From Streptomyces aureoverticillatus (GTDB lineage Bacteria; Actinomycetota; Actinomycetes; Streptomycetales; Streptomycetaceae): a stretch of DNA of 64,000 nt. The stretch spans positions 186,001 to 250,000 of the forward strand of contig NZ_BMSY01000009.1 in NCBI RefSeq assembly GCF_014649395.1, written 5' to 3'. Below the pieces are notes generated by a model. The model was not told the origin of the DNA. It saw only the letters and a list, made by a program, of their open reading frames with translations, and searched no databases. Both the position numbers and the translations under genes were made by a program. This document shows, in pieces, positions 52,049 to 60,528 of the stretch. Numbering within the stretch: the first letter of the stretch is position 1; the number at the start of each line of letters is the position of its first letter.

Positions 52049-52240
52049 GACGTGGGCCTTTCCAACGGGGGCTTGGGCAGGGCGAGTTGGGGCACGCCGC
52101 TGGCAGCATCCGGGGCGGATCGGGGGCACGTCAAGGAATCGGGCAGGAATAGGTCCGATGACTCGTCAATTCACTGGCACACCAGAGGGCTTGAGGGCGC
52201 GGAAGGCAGCCTTGCACCCTCACCACATCCGATGAATTAC

Positions 52241-52840
52241 CTACGCGGGCAGTTCGTCAGACAGCGTCTTCCACAGGTACGGCCGATCGGGAGCCCGCCT
52301 GAAGACATCGAGCAGCGCGGGACTCGGCGCCGCGAACAGCGTCGGGTAGTCCACCTCACCGGCCGCCGCGTCCACGGGGAACGCCAGGCGCTCCCCGTCG
52401 AGGGAGAACTGCGCGTCCACGCCCGGCTTGTTGCCGCGGCAGTCCTGCCGGTGCCAGGCCCCGTCGAGCCGGACGGCGACCAGGCCGTGCAGCACGAATC
52501 CGCTGCCGTCGTCGTGCACAAGGCGCTGGTAGCAGAGCGCCGTGGGGATGTCCTCCGCACGCAGCAACGCGGCGAGCGCGTGCGCCTTGGCGTGACAGAT
52601 GCCGGTGCCCTGCTCCAGGACGTCGGAGGCACGCCAGGTCACGCGCGTGTCACCCGAGTCCGCGGAGTGCGCAATGGTGTCGCGGACGAACTCGAAGGCG
52701 GCGCGAGCGTATACGTATGAATCAGTGGCACTCTCGGCCAGGCGGGCCGCCGTGTCCCGCACCAGCGGATGCGTGTGGTCGATGGCTTCGTCAGCGGCCA
52801 AATAGGCAGATAGGTCTGAGGTTTTCTGGATCAGCTCCAT
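52241..52840 (-). CDS. Transglutaminase-like cysteine protease-fold protein
   Basis: A 199-residue cytosolic protein with the transglutaminase-like triad: C82 in GTGICHAKAHAL, H118 in VLHGLVAVRL and D133 in HRQDCRG. Family members cleave or form amide bonds. The mRNA is predicted leaderless: TTGACT (52873-52878), 18-base spacer, TATGCT (52849-52854), then the ATG at 52840 eight bases later. The -35 box lies in the loop of the preceding gene's terminator. Confidence 0.88.
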   Translation of the reverse strand: MELIQKTSDLSAYLAADEAIDHTHPLVRDTAARLAESATDSYVYARAAFEFVRDTIAHSADSGDTRVTWRASDVLEQGTGICHAKAHALAALLRAEDIPTALCYQRLVHDDGSGFVLHGLVAVRLDGAWHRQDCRGNKPGVDAQFSLDGERLAFPVDAAAGEVDYPTLFAAPSPALLDVFRRAPDRPYLWKTLSDELPA

Positions 52841-52848
52841 GAGCGGCG

Positions 52849-52878
52849 AGCATAAGAAAGCGGCCGATCGCCAGTCAA
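52849..52878 (-). promoter_or_regulatory. Promoter of the transglutaminase-like gene
   Basis: Minus-strand TTGACT (52873-52878) and TATGCT (52849-52854) are 18 bases apart and close to the housekeeping consensus. The start point falls next to the ATG, so the mRNA is leaderless. Confidence 0.75.
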
Positions 52879-52897
52879 TGACTTTTCGATCGGCCGC
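52860..52897 (-). terminator. Rho-independent terminator overlapping a promoter
   Basis: GCGGCCGATCG and CGATCGGCCGC form a perfect 11-bp stem with a 16-base loop. On the minus strand the stem is followed by TTTCTTAT, a U-rich tail rare in this GC-rich genome. It begins 29 bases after the threonine aldolase stop. Its loop contains the TTGACT -35 box of the next gene, so one 38-base element ends one transcript and starts another. Confidence 0.8.
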
Positions 52898-52926
52898 ATA
52901 CTTATACTGCTGCTGGGATGGTGCGG

Positions 52927-53997
52927 CTAGCGCGCCATCTCCTCCTTCAGCGCCGCCACGAAGGCGTCCACGTCGTCCTCGGTGGTGTCGAAGGAACACA
53001 TCCAGCGGACGTCGCCTGCGGCCTCGTCCCAGAAGTAGAACCGGAAGCGCTTCTGCAGGCGTTCGCTGACGTCGTGCGGCAACCGCGCGAAGACGGCGTT
53101 GGCCTGCACGGGGTAGAGGATCTCCACGCCGTGCACCGCGCGGACGCCCTCGGCCAGGCGCTGCGCCATCTCGTTGGCGTGCCGGGCGTTGCGCAGCCAC
53201 AGATCCTTGGCGAGCAGCGCCTCCAACTGCACGGAGACGAAGCGCATCTTCGAGGCGAGCTGCATGGACAGCTTGCGCAGATGCTTCATGTGCCGCACGG
53301 CGTCGTGGTTCAGGACGACCACGGCCTCGCCGAACAGCGCGCCGTTCTTGGTGCCGCCGAACGACAGGATGTCGACGCCGACCGCGTTGGTGAACGTCCG
53401 CATCGGGACGTCGAGGGACGCGGCGGCGTTGGCTATCCGCGCGCCGTCGAGGTGCACCAACATGCCGTGGCCGTGGGCGTGTTCGACGATGGCGCGGATC
53501 TCGTCCGGGGTGTAGACGGTGCCGAGTTCGGTGTTCTGGGCGAGCGAGACGACCTGCGGCATCGCGCGGTGCTCGTCCTCCCAGCCGAACGCCTGCTGGT
53601 CGATCAGCTCGGGCGTGAGCTTGCCGTCCGGCGTCGGCACGGTCAGCAGCTTGATGCCCGCCACCTTCTCGGGGGCACCGCCCTCGTCGACGTTGATGTG
53701 CGCGGTCTGCGCGCAGATCACCGCGCCCCAGCGGTCGGTGACCGCCTGCAGGGCGACGACGTTCGCGCCGGTGCCGTTGAAGACCGGGAAGGCCTCCGCG
53801 CTCGCGCCGAAGTGGCCGCGGATCACCTGCTGAAGGTGACCGGTGTAGTCGTCCTCGCCGTAGGCGACCTGATGGCCGCCGTTGGCGAGTGCGAGGGCGG
53901 CGAGAACCTCCGGGTGCGCGCCGGCGTAGTTGTCGCTCGCGAAGCCGCGGATGTCCGGGTCGTGGTGCCGGCGCGCGTCGGTCTTGGGTGGGTTCAC
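52927..53997 (-). CDS. Low-specificity L-threonine aldolase family protein
   Basis: A 356-residue PLP enzyme. FASDNYAGAHPEVLAALA, VFNGTGANVVAL, HLDGARIANA and the PLP lysine in SFGGTKNGALFGE identify the threonine aldolase/beta-eliminating lyase group, which cleaves threonine or allo-threonine to glycine and acetaldehyde. GTG 53997 overlaps the SDR stop (GTGA); GTG 54015 would extend it by six residues. It is last of the DUF6421-SDR-aldolase operon. Confidence 0.92.
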   Translation of the reverse strand: MNPPKTDARRHHDPDIRGFASDNYAGAHPEVLAALALANGGHQVAYGEDDYTGHLQQVIRGHFGASAEAFPVFNGTGANVVALQAVTDRWGAVICAQTAHINVDEGGAPEKVAGIKLLTVPTPDGKLTPELIDQQAFGWEDEHRAMPQVVSLAQNTELGTVYTPDEIRAIVEHAHGHGMLVHLDGARIANAAASLDVPMRTFTNAVGVDILSFGGTKNGALFGEAVVVLNHDAVRHMKHLRKLSMQLASKMRFVSVQLEALLAKDLWLRNARHANEMAQRLAEGVRAVHGVEILYPVQANAVFARLPHDVSERLQKRFRFYFWDEAAGDVRWMCSFDTTEDDVDAFVAALKEEMAR

Positions 53998-54734
53998 GGC
54001 TTCTCGGTCAGCCACAGACGGTTTCCGTTCACTTCCGGGGCGGGCCGCTCCCAGACTCCGGCGATGGCCTCGGCCAGCTCCTTCACATCGGTGAAGCCCG
54101 CGAACTTCGCGCTCGGTCGCTCCGCCCGCATCGCGTCGTGCACCAGCGCCTTCACCACCAGGATGGCAGCCGCCGCACGCGGGCCTTCCTCGCCCCCGGC
54201 CTTGCGGAAGGCGTCGGCGAGCGCGAGCGTCCAGGCCTCGGCGGCGGCCTTGGCGGCCGCGTACGCCGCGTTGCCCGCGGTCGGCTTCGACGCGCCGGCG
54301 GCGCTGATGAGCAGATAGCGGCCGCGGTCGCTGCGCTGCAGGCCTTCCTGGAAGGCGAGCGAGGTGTGCTGGACGGTACGGATCAGGAGGTCTTCCAGTA
54401 CGTCCCAGTCGCCGAGGTCGGTCTCGGCGAAGGTGGAGCTGCCGCGCCAGCCGCCGACGAGGTGCACCAGGCCGTCGATCCGGCCGAACTCCTTCTCCGT
54501 GCGGTCGGCCCAGGCGCGGGCCGCGTCCAGGTCGAGCAGGTCGACGGTGTCGCCGGTGACCGTGGCGCCGCCGTGCGCGTACCGCGCCGCGTCCACCGCC
54601 TCCGCGAGGCGGGCGGCGTCGGCATCGGACGCCACCACCGTGGCCCCGGCCTCCGCCAGCCTCAGCAGTGTCGCGCGGCCCGCGGGACCCGCGGCTCCGG
54701 CGACCGCGACTACGGCTCCGTCGAGTGCGGACAT
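53994..54734 (-). CDS. SDR family oxidoreductase
   Basis: A 246-residue short-chain dehydrogenase with the cofactor motif GAAGPAG (13-19), LLDL, HLVGGW and the catalytic YAAAK in GNAAYAAAKAAAEAW after LISAAGAS. The GxxxGxG loop spacing is slightly unusual. AAGGAGG is 8 bases before the ATG. It lies between the DUF6421 gene and threonine aldolase, overlapping the latter by 4 bases, so the three products probably act in one pathway. Confidence 0.9.
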   Translation of the reverse strand: MSALDGAVVAVAGAAGPAGRATLLRLAEAGATVVASDADAARLAEAVDAARYAHGGATVTGDTVDLLDLDAARAWADRTEKEFGRIDGLVHLVGGWRGSSTFAETDLGDWDVLEDLLIRTVQHTSLAFQEGLQRSDRGRYLLISAAGASKPTAGNAAYAAAKAAAEAWTLALADAFRKAGGEEGPRAAAAILVVKALVHDAMRAERPSAKFAGFTDVKELAEAIAGVWERPAPEVNGNRLWLTEKP

Positions 54735-54763
54735 GGTCCTCGCCTCCTTGGTGGGGCCGCCGC

Positions 54764-56167
54764 TCACGCGGCGACCTTCTCGGCTCCCGAGCCCGCGGTG
54801 ATCCCCTGAGTGGAGGCGATCACAGCCTTCAGCTTCTTGGAGAGCGCCTCATAGAACATGCTGAGCGGAAACTCGTCCGGAAGCACCTCGTCGACCAGTT
54901 TCCGTGGCGGCAGCGAGGTGTCCAGGGCGTCGGGGCCCTTGGCCCAGCGGGAGCCGGGGTGCGGGGCGAGGTAGGTCGAGACGAGGTCGTACGCGGCGAA
55001 CCAGTGCACGAGCTTCGGGCGGTCGATGCCGTCCCGGTAGAGCTTCTCGATCTCGGCGCAGAGCTGGTTGGTGACCTGGGGCGCGCGCTCCCAGTCGATC
55101 TTCAGCTTGTTGTCGGTCCAGCGGACCACGTCGTGCTTGTGCAGGTAGGCGAAGAGCAACTGGCCGCCCAGGCCGTCGTAGTTGCGGACGCGCTCACCGG
55201 TCACGGGGAAGCGGAACATCCGGTCGAAGAGCACCGCGTACTGCACGTCGCGGGCCTGCGCCACGCCGTCGGCCTCCAGCTTCACGGCCTCCTTGAAGGC
55301 CGTGAGGTCGCAGCGCAGCTCCTCCAGGCCGTACATCCAGAACGGCTGCCGCTGCTTGATCATGAAGGGGTCGAACGGCAGGTCGCCGTGGCTGTGGGTG
55401 CGGTCGTGGACCATGTCCCACAGGACGAACGCCTCCTGGCAGCGGTCCTGGTCGTCGAGCATGGCGCGGACGTCCTCGGGCAGCGTGATGCCCAGGATGT
55501 CGACGGCGGCCTCGGTGACGCGGCGGAAGCGGGCCGCCTCCCGGTCGCAGAAGATGCCGCCCCAGGTGAAGCGCTCGGGGGCCTCGCGCACGGCGATCGT
55601 CTCGGGGAAGAGCACCGCCGAGTTGGTGTCGTACCCGGCGGTGAAGTCCTCGAAGGTGATGCCGCAGAACAGCGGGTTGTCATAGCGCGTGCGCTCCAGT
55701 TCGGCCAGCCACTCGGGCCACACCATGCGCAGGACGACCGCTTCGAAGTTGCGGTTCGGGTTGCCGTTCTGCGTGTACATCGGGAAGACGACGAGGTGCT
55801 GCAGGCCGTCCTCGCGGCGGGAGGCCGGGTGGAAGGCGAGCAGCGCGTCCAGGAAGTCCGGCACCTTGAAGCCGTCGTCCGCCCAGCGGCGCAGGTCGGC
55901 CACCAGGGCCCTGTGGTAGGCCTCGTCGTGCGGGAGCAGCGGGCTGAGCGCCTCGACGCCGGCTATGACGCGGTCGACGGCCCGCTCGGCGGCGGCCCGC
56001 GTCGGAGCGCCCTCGCGCTCGAAGTCGATCGAGCCGTCCTTGGACTGCCAGGGCCGGATCTCCTCGACGGCACTCTTGAGTTCCGGCCAGGCCGGGTGGT
56101 CCACCACTCGTCCGTCACGGAAGGCGTCCATGCCTTCCCTCACCGGCTGCACAAGAATTTCCGTCAT
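54764..56167 (-). CDS. DUF6421 family protein
   Basis: A 467-residue protein resembling the actinobacterial DUF6421 family, function unknown. It is rich in aromatic and acidic residues and contains VLWDMVHDRTHSHGDLPFD, whose clustered His and Asp residues look like metal ligands, plus GGIFCDREAARFRR. No signal peptide or membrane span is visible. It is first in the operon with the SDR and threonine aldolase genes (29-base gap). Confidence 0.85.
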   Translation of the reverse strand: MTEILVQPVREGMDAFRDGRVVDHPAWPELKSAVEEIRPWQSKDGSIDFEREGAPTRAAAERAVDRVIAGVEALSPLLPHDEAYHRALVADLRRWADDGFKVPDFLDALLAFHPASRREDGLQHLVVFPMYTQNGNPNRNFEAVVLRMVWPEWLAELERTRYDNPLFCGITFEDFTAGYDTNSAVLFPETIAVREAPERFTWGGIFCDREAARFRRVTEAAVDILGITLPEDVRAMLDDQDRCQEAFVLWDMVHDRTHSHGDLPFDPFMIKQRQPFWMYGLEELRCDLTAFKEAVKLEADGVAQARDVQYAVLFDRMFRFPVTGERVRNYDGLGGQLLFAYLHKHDVVRWTDNKLKIDWERAPQVTNQLCAEIEKLYRDGIDRPKLVHWFAAYDLVSTYLAPHPGSRWAKGPDALDTSLPPRKLVDEVLPDEFPLSMFYEALSKKLKAVIASTQGITAGSGAEKVAA

Positions 56168-56248
56168 GACCCATCCTCTACGGGAGAACCTCGCGTATGG
56201 ACACCGTATGTGTGCGAGGTTCGCCGTTACAAGAGGGGATCCGGGAAA

Positions 56249-57373
56249 TTATCCTGCCCCACCCCTGCCGGGCCGCTGTTTTTCCTGCCGTCCTACCGTC
56301 GAGGCGATCGCCTCCGTCACGGCTTCCTGTGCGGTACGGGCGTCCGCGAGGAGCGGCGGGAAGCCGAGGAACCCGTGGAACATGGCCGGAAAGTGCCACT
56401 CGGTGACGGCCACCCCGGCCTCCCGCAGCCGCGCCGCGTACGCCCGCCCCTCGTCGCGCAAGGGGTCGAAGCCCGCGGTGACGACGACGGCGGTCGGCAA
56501 CCCGGCGAGGTCGGCCAGGATCGGCGAGACGCGCGGGTCCGCCGGGTCGCCCCCGGCCCGCAGATACGCGCCCAGGTACTGCTCGCGGAACCAGCGGCAG
56601 TGGGCGGGCGTGAGGAAGCTGTCGCGGGACTCGGCGGCGGGGCGGTCGGCGTCCCGGCCTCCGCCGGCGGGGCCCTCACCGCCCGCGGGGCGGGTGCGCT
56701 CGCGGGCGTCCACCGCCGGGTAGATCAGCACCTGCAGGGCGATGCCCGGGCCGTGGTGGTCACGTGCCCTGAGCGCGGACACGGTCGCGAGGTTCCCGCC
56801 CGCGCTGTCGCCCGCGACCACCAACGGGCCGTGCGCGCCGCCGAGTTCGCCGCGGTGGCCGGACGCCCATACGACGGCTGCGTACGCGTCCTCGACGGCT
56901 GCCGGGAAGGGGTGCTCCGGGGCGAGCCGGTAGTCGACGGAGACCACGGCTGCCCGCGCCCCGCGGCACAGGCCGCGCGCGGTCGCGTCGTACGTGTCCA
57001 GGTCGCAGAGGGACCAGCCGCCGCCGTGGAAGAAGACCACGGTGGGCCGGGGCCCGGACGGCGCCCCCGCCTCCGGCTCGCCCGCGGCCTCGGGCAGATA
57101 GACCCGCACCGGCAGCTCCGGCGCCCCCGCGGGCCCCGGAATCACCCGGTCCGCGACCGAGCCGACCCGGGGCACCGGAAACGGCGACGCGGGCGCGGCG
57201 GCCAGGACGCGGCGCGCCTCGGCGGCGTCGGTGACGGCACCCCCGATGTCGGGGAAGAACGCGGTGAGCGCGTCCACGAGGGGGCGGGCCTCGGGGGCGA
57301 GCTCCGGGGCGCGGGCGGCGCGACCGAAGCCCTGCGGGTCGGAGCCCCAGTCGGATACCGAGTCGGAGCGCAT
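56249..57373 (-). CDS. Alpha/beta hydrolase, hormone-sensitive-lipase type
   Basis: A 374-residue esterase/lipase. The oxyanion motif is FFHGGGW (115-120 region) and the nucleophile S190 is in GDSAGG. Later, DPLRDEG and HGFLGF supply Asp and His. A Gly/Ala/Pro insert lies near 225-245 (GGEGPAGGGRDAD). Its ATG is one base after the stop of the degenerate LLM gene, so it was probably cotranscribed with the intact ancestor of that gene. Confidence 0.9.
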   Translation of the reverse strand: MRSDSVSDWGSDPQGFGRAARAPELAPEARPLVDALTAFFPDIGGAVTDAAEARRVLAAAPASPFPVPRVGSVADRVIPGPAGAPELPVRVYLPEAAGEPEAGAPSGPRPTVVFFHGGGWSLCDLDTYDATARGLCRGARAAVVSVDYRLAPEHPFPAAVEDAYAAVVWASGHRGELGGAHGPLVVAGDSAGGNLATVSALRARDHHGPGIALQVLIYPAVDARERTRPAGGEGPAGGGRDADRPAAESRDSFLTPAHCRWFREQYLGAYLRAGGDPADPRVSPILADLAGLPTAVVVTAGFDPLRDEGRAYAARLREAGVAVTEWHFPAMFHGFLGFPPLLADARTAQEAVTEAIASTVGRQEKQRPGRGGAG

Positions 57374-57374
57374 C

Positions 57375-57671
57375 TCAGGCCGCCTCCCTCACCCGCGGGC
57401 GGAAGTGCGGGATGACCTTCTCGCCCCACTGCCGCAGCGTCTCCAGGCACGCCTCCTGCGGCACCGTGCCCAGCTGGACGAGGCGCATGACCTCGTCGGC
57501 CCCGGCGTCCCGCCGCCGCTCGACGTAGGCGATGGCGTGGGCGGGGCGCGGCAGGATCGGGTGCGGGCCGGTGTCGCGCAGCTCCCAGACGCGGTCGAAC
57601 CCCATCTCCTCGGCCGGCACCGCCTGTTCGACGCAGTCGTGGATGAGCTGGTGCTCGCCGTCCACCGCCAC
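57375..57671 (-). pseudogene. LLM flavin-dependent oxidoreductase with internal deletion
   Basis: The frame of about 98 residues joins an N-terminal LLM-like piece (IHDCVEQAVPAEEMGFDRVW) directly to the C-terminal piece (GADEVMRLVQLGTVPQEAC then LETLRQWGEKVIPHF). The family is about 330-350 residues, so some 250 residues of the barrel, including the flavin site, are missing. The frame stays open, so the deletion was in frame. GGAGG and a GTG remain at the front. Confidence 0.8.
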
Positions 57672-57704
57672 CTCCGGACGCTCCGGTTGTTTCGAGCAGC
57701 CATA

Positions 57705-57717
57705 TGACTAATCGTCA
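57705..57717. promoter_or_regulatory. TGAC-TAATC-GTCA dyad upstream of the LLM remnant
   Basis: A 13-base inverted repeat lies between the divergent LLM remnant and acyltransferase genes, in a patch with lower GC. It resembles a MarR/TetR-type operator and may be the relic control site of the LLM gene. Confidence 0.4.
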
Positions 57718-57822
57718 GATCTTGAAGAGGCAAGGGGTGGCTGATTACGCGTTCTCCCTCGCGCCCCGGAGGGCCACTAGCGTTCCCCGACGCGGGGGCC
57801 GTCTAGGAGGGGACTCACAGGC

Positions 57823-58554
57823 ATGTTCTACCGCTTGTTCAAGTGCGTCGTGCTGGTCCCGCTGCTGCGGTGGCTGTTCCGGCCGCGGATCGAGGGGCTC
57901 GGGCATGTGCCGGACACCGGAGCGGCGATCATCGCGGGCAACCACCAGTCGTTCTGCGACCAGTTCCTGCTGGGCGTGACGCTGCGGCGGCGCATCCACT
58001 TCCTCGCCAAGGTCGAGTACTTCACCGGCAAGGGGCTCCGGGGGCGGCTGGCCGCGGCGTTCTTCCGGGGCATCGGAGCGATCCCCGTGGACCGGTCGGG
58101 CAACGGGGCCGGGCAGGCCGGGGTCGAGTCGGGACTGGCGGTCCTTGACGCGGGCGGGCTGCTCGGAATCTTCCCGGAGGGGACGCGTTCGCACGACGGC
58201 AGGCTCTACAAGGGCAAGGTGGGTGTCGCCGCGATGGCGCTGCGCTCGGGCGCGCCCGTGGTCCCGTGCGCGATGATCGGCACGTTCGAGGCGCAGCCCG
58301 CGGGCCGCAGGGTGCCGAGCATCGTGCCCATCACGCTGCGCTTCGGCAAGCCGCTGGACTTCTCCCGCTACGCGGGCATGCAGGACCAGCGCGCCGCGCT
58401 GCGGGCCGTCACGGACGAGATCATGTACGCGATCCTGGCGCTGTCCGGCCAGGAGTACGTGGACCAGTACGCGATGGATGCGAAGGCGGAGGCACGGACG
58501 GAGGCACTCTCCGAGCGCGTCGCGGCACCGCGGACCCGGACACCGGCCGCGTGA
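57823..58554 (+). CDS. Lysophospholipid/1-acylglycerol-3-phosphate acyltransferase
   Basis: A 243-residue acyltransferase with an N-terminal membrane-associated helix. The catalytic motif is NHQSFCD and the phosphate motif FPEGTRSHDG, both canonical. GAIPVDR and PVVPCAMIGT complete the signature. It is a paralog of the enzyme at 45437-46165. A GGAGGGG site lies about 13 bases before the ATG, somewhat far. Confidence 0.92.
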   Translation: MFYRLFKCVVLVPLLRWLFRPRIEGLGHVPDTGAAIIAGNHQSFCDQFLLGVTLRRRIHFLAKVEYFTGKGLRGRLAAAFFRGIGAIPVDRSGNGAGQAGVESGLAVLDAGGLLGIFPEGTRSHDGRLYKGKVGVAAMALRSGAPVVPCAMIGTFEAQPAGRRVPSIVPITLRFGKPLDFSRYAGMQDQRAALRAVTDEIMYAILALSGQEYVDQYAMDAKAEARTEALSERVAAPRTRTPAA

Positions 58555-58864
58555 GCCCACCCGCCTGGCCCCCGGCCGCCCGCGCCGGGGTACGCCACCT
58601 CGCGCCGTCCGGGCCCGGAGGAGCCGCGTACGCGCCGGGCGTACGCCATCACCGACACGGGCCCGCCCGTGCTCAAACATCCGCTGCTGCTGCGGATCCG
58701 GCACGCCTCGACGCCCGCCCGGAGGCGTCCGGCGCGGCCCCGGGGCAGCCCGGTCAACCTCACGGCGACGCGCCCACCCACGGGTGAGACCACTCGCGAT
58801 CACGGGCTCCGCGGCGGTAGGACGGGCCGGGTCAGCCCGCTCCGCCGAGAGAGGCCGCGAACCC

Positions 58865-58990
58865 GTGAGCACCCGTGCCGTACTTGTCGCCGCCCTCATC
58901 ACCGGACTCGTCCTCGGCATCGTCGGCACCAGAGCGGACGACTCCACTCCGTCGCGCAGGGACGGTCCCATCGCGGAGGCGGGCCATTAG
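58865..58990 (+). CDS. Small single-span membrane protein (doubtful)
   Basis: A 41-residue frame, STRAVLVAALITGLVLGIVG then a hydrophilic tail ending GPIAEAGH. One membrane span is clear. GAGAGG lies about 10 bases before the GTG. No family is recognised; it could be real or chance. Confidence 0.4.
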   Translation: MSTRAVLVAALITGLVLGIVGTRADDSTPSRRDGPIAEAGH

Positions 58991-59016
58991 GCTGCGACCT
59001 TGCCGCGTGTGGGACA

Positions 59017-59123
59017 TCCCCTGCTCGACCGAAGTCGAGAGCTTGGAATGGGGTCTCCTCTGCTCGAGCGCCGAGAGCTTGGAATGGGGTCTCCCCTGCT
59101 CGAGCGAAGCCGAGAGCTTGGGG
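59017..59123. repeat. Streptomyces-type intergenic repeat, three copies
   Basis: Copies begin at 59017, 59056 and 59092 with the form TCCCCTGCTCGAGCGAAG, then CCGAGAGCTTGG and a GGGGT or GGGG end. The middle copy lacks three bases. Each can fold through CTCG and CGAG. This element is widespread between Streptomyces genes as I recall, function unknown. The array precedes the GDPD gene by 61 bases. Confidence 0.85.
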
Positions 59124-59184
59124 AAGGTCGTGAGCCGCCCGAACCACGCGGAACCGAGCCGCCGTCGACGGAAGCGAGTGAACC

Positions 59185-59868
59185 TTGAACTTCCTCACCA
59201 TCGGTCATCGCGGTGTCATGGGTGTCGAACCCGAGAACACCCTGCGTTCGTTCGTCGCCGCCCAGGCCGCGGGCCTGGACGTCATCGAACTCGACCTGCA
59301 CCTCAGCAAGGACGGCGCCCTCGTCGTCATGCACGACGCCGATGTCGGCCGCACCACCGACGGCCGGGGCCCCATCGTCGAGAAGACCCTGGCCGAGCTG
59401 CGCGAACTGGACGCCGGCAAGGGCGAGCGCATCCCCGTCTTCGAAGAGGTCGTGGACGCCGTGAAGGCGCCGCTGCAGGCCGAGATCAAGGACGTGGCGG
59501 CCGCCCGGGCGCTCGCCGAGATCATGATCGCGCGCGACCTGACCGGCCGGGTGGAGGTCCTCTCCTTCCACGACGAGGCGATCGCGGAGATCGCCCGCCT
59601 GGTGCCGGGCGTCCGCACCGCCCTCGTCGCCAGCCGCTACGGCACGGACGTCGTGGAGCGCGCCACCGCCGTGGGCGCCGCCACCCTCGTACTGAACATC
59701 CGGCGCCTGACGCTGGAGATCGTGGAGCACGCGCGCAAGGCGGACCTGCGGATCATCGGCTGGGTCGTGAACACCCAGGACGATCTGCGCCTGGTGCGCG
59801 CGCTGCAGCTGGACGGCGCGACGACGGACTACCCGGAGATCAAGCGCACGGGGCGCTTCACCGCCTGA
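59185..59868 (+). CDS. Glycerophosphodiester phosphodiesterase
   Basis: A 227-residue TIM-barrel phosphodiesterase. HRG (8-10), EPENT, IELDLHLSKDG (E35, D37) and VVMHD (H50) are the metal and catalytic motifs of the GDPD family, which releases glycerol-3-phosphate from deacylated phospholipids. The start is TTG 59185; no in-frame ATG or GTG lies nearby. No signal peptide, so it acts in the cytosol. Confidence 0.92.
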   Translation: MNFLTIGHRGVMGVEPENTLRSFVAAQAAGLDVIELDLHLSKDGALVVMHDADVGRTTDGRGPIVEKTLAELRELDAGKGERIPVFEEVVDAVKAPLQAEIKDVAAARALAEIMIARDLTGRVEVLSFHDEAIAEIARLVPGVRTALVASRYGTDVVERATAVGAATLVLNIRRLTLEIVEHARKADLRIIGWVVNTQDDLRLVRALQLDGATTDYPEIKRTGRFTA

Positions 59869-59888
59869 GAGCGCGCCCCGAGCGCCGG

Positions 59889-60449
59889 TCAGGCGCTCCC
59901 GATCTCCTTGACAAGGAGCTCGAACTGCAGGTCGTCGCGCTGCGGGATGCCGAAGCGCTCGTCGCCGTACGGGAAGGGGGTCATCTTTCCCGTACGGCGG
60001 TAGCCGCGCCGCTCGTACCAGGCGATGAGCTCGTCGCGTACGGAGATCACGGTCATGTGCATCTCGCGCACGCCCCACGCCTCGTGCGCGGTCCGCTCCG
60101 CCTCGGCCATGATGACCTTGCCGAGGCCCGCGCCCTGGAGCGCCGGGCTGACGGCGAACATCCCGAAGTAGGCGTGCTCGCCGCGGTGTTCCAGCTGGCA
60201 GCAGGCGACGATGGCGCCTTCCCGCTCGACGGCGAGCAGCTTGCTCGCGGGCGACGCCATGACCGCCACGACGCCTTCGGGGTCGGTCCGCTGCCCCTCG
60301 AGGATGTCCGCCTCGGTGGTCCACCCGGCACGGCTGTCGTCACCGCGGTACGCCGACTCGATGAGCGCGACGAGCGCGTCGACGTCGGCCTCGGTGGCGT
60401 CCCGGAAGGTCAGGTCGCCGTGGGTGCTGGGGCGCGGGGCGGTGTGCAT
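59889..60449 (-). CDS. GNAT family N-acetyltransferase
   Basis: A 186-residue acetyltransferase with the acetyl-CoA motif VSPALQGAGLGKVIM (QGxGxG) and the C-terminal LIAWYERRGYRRTG segment. The fold begins LTFRDATEADVDAL. GGAGAACC lies upstream of the ATG at 60449. Its substrate is unknown. It diverges from the VOC protein gene across 79 bases. Confidence 0.88.
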   Translation of the reverse strand: MHTAPRPSTHGDLTFRDATEADVDALVALIESAYRGDDSRAGWTTEADILEGQRTDPEGVVAVMASPASKLLAVEREGAIVACCQLEHRGEHAYFGMFAVSPALQGAGLGKVIMAEAERTAHEAWGVREMHMTVISVRDELIAWYERRGYRRTGKMTPFPYGDERFGIPQRDDLQFELLVKEIGSA

Positions 60450-60528
60450 GGGCGCGGTTCTCCGTTCTCCGGGGCTGCTGCGGCGGGTGCGCACGGCCGA
60501 GGGTAACCCGGCACTAGGGTGCGGCCGC

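Larger units (their letters stand above)
58555..59184. other. 630-base intergenic region
   Basis: This gap holds one possible 41-residue membrane protein ORF (58865-58990) and a threefold intergenic repeat (59017-59123). The first 300 bases contain no supportable gene on either strand; open frames there have poor third-position bias and no family motif. Confidence 0.5.

Noticed and set aside
58555..58864. Several frames between acyltransferase and GDPD genes
   Set aside because: None has a family motif, a good ribosome-binding site or consistent third-position GC bias.
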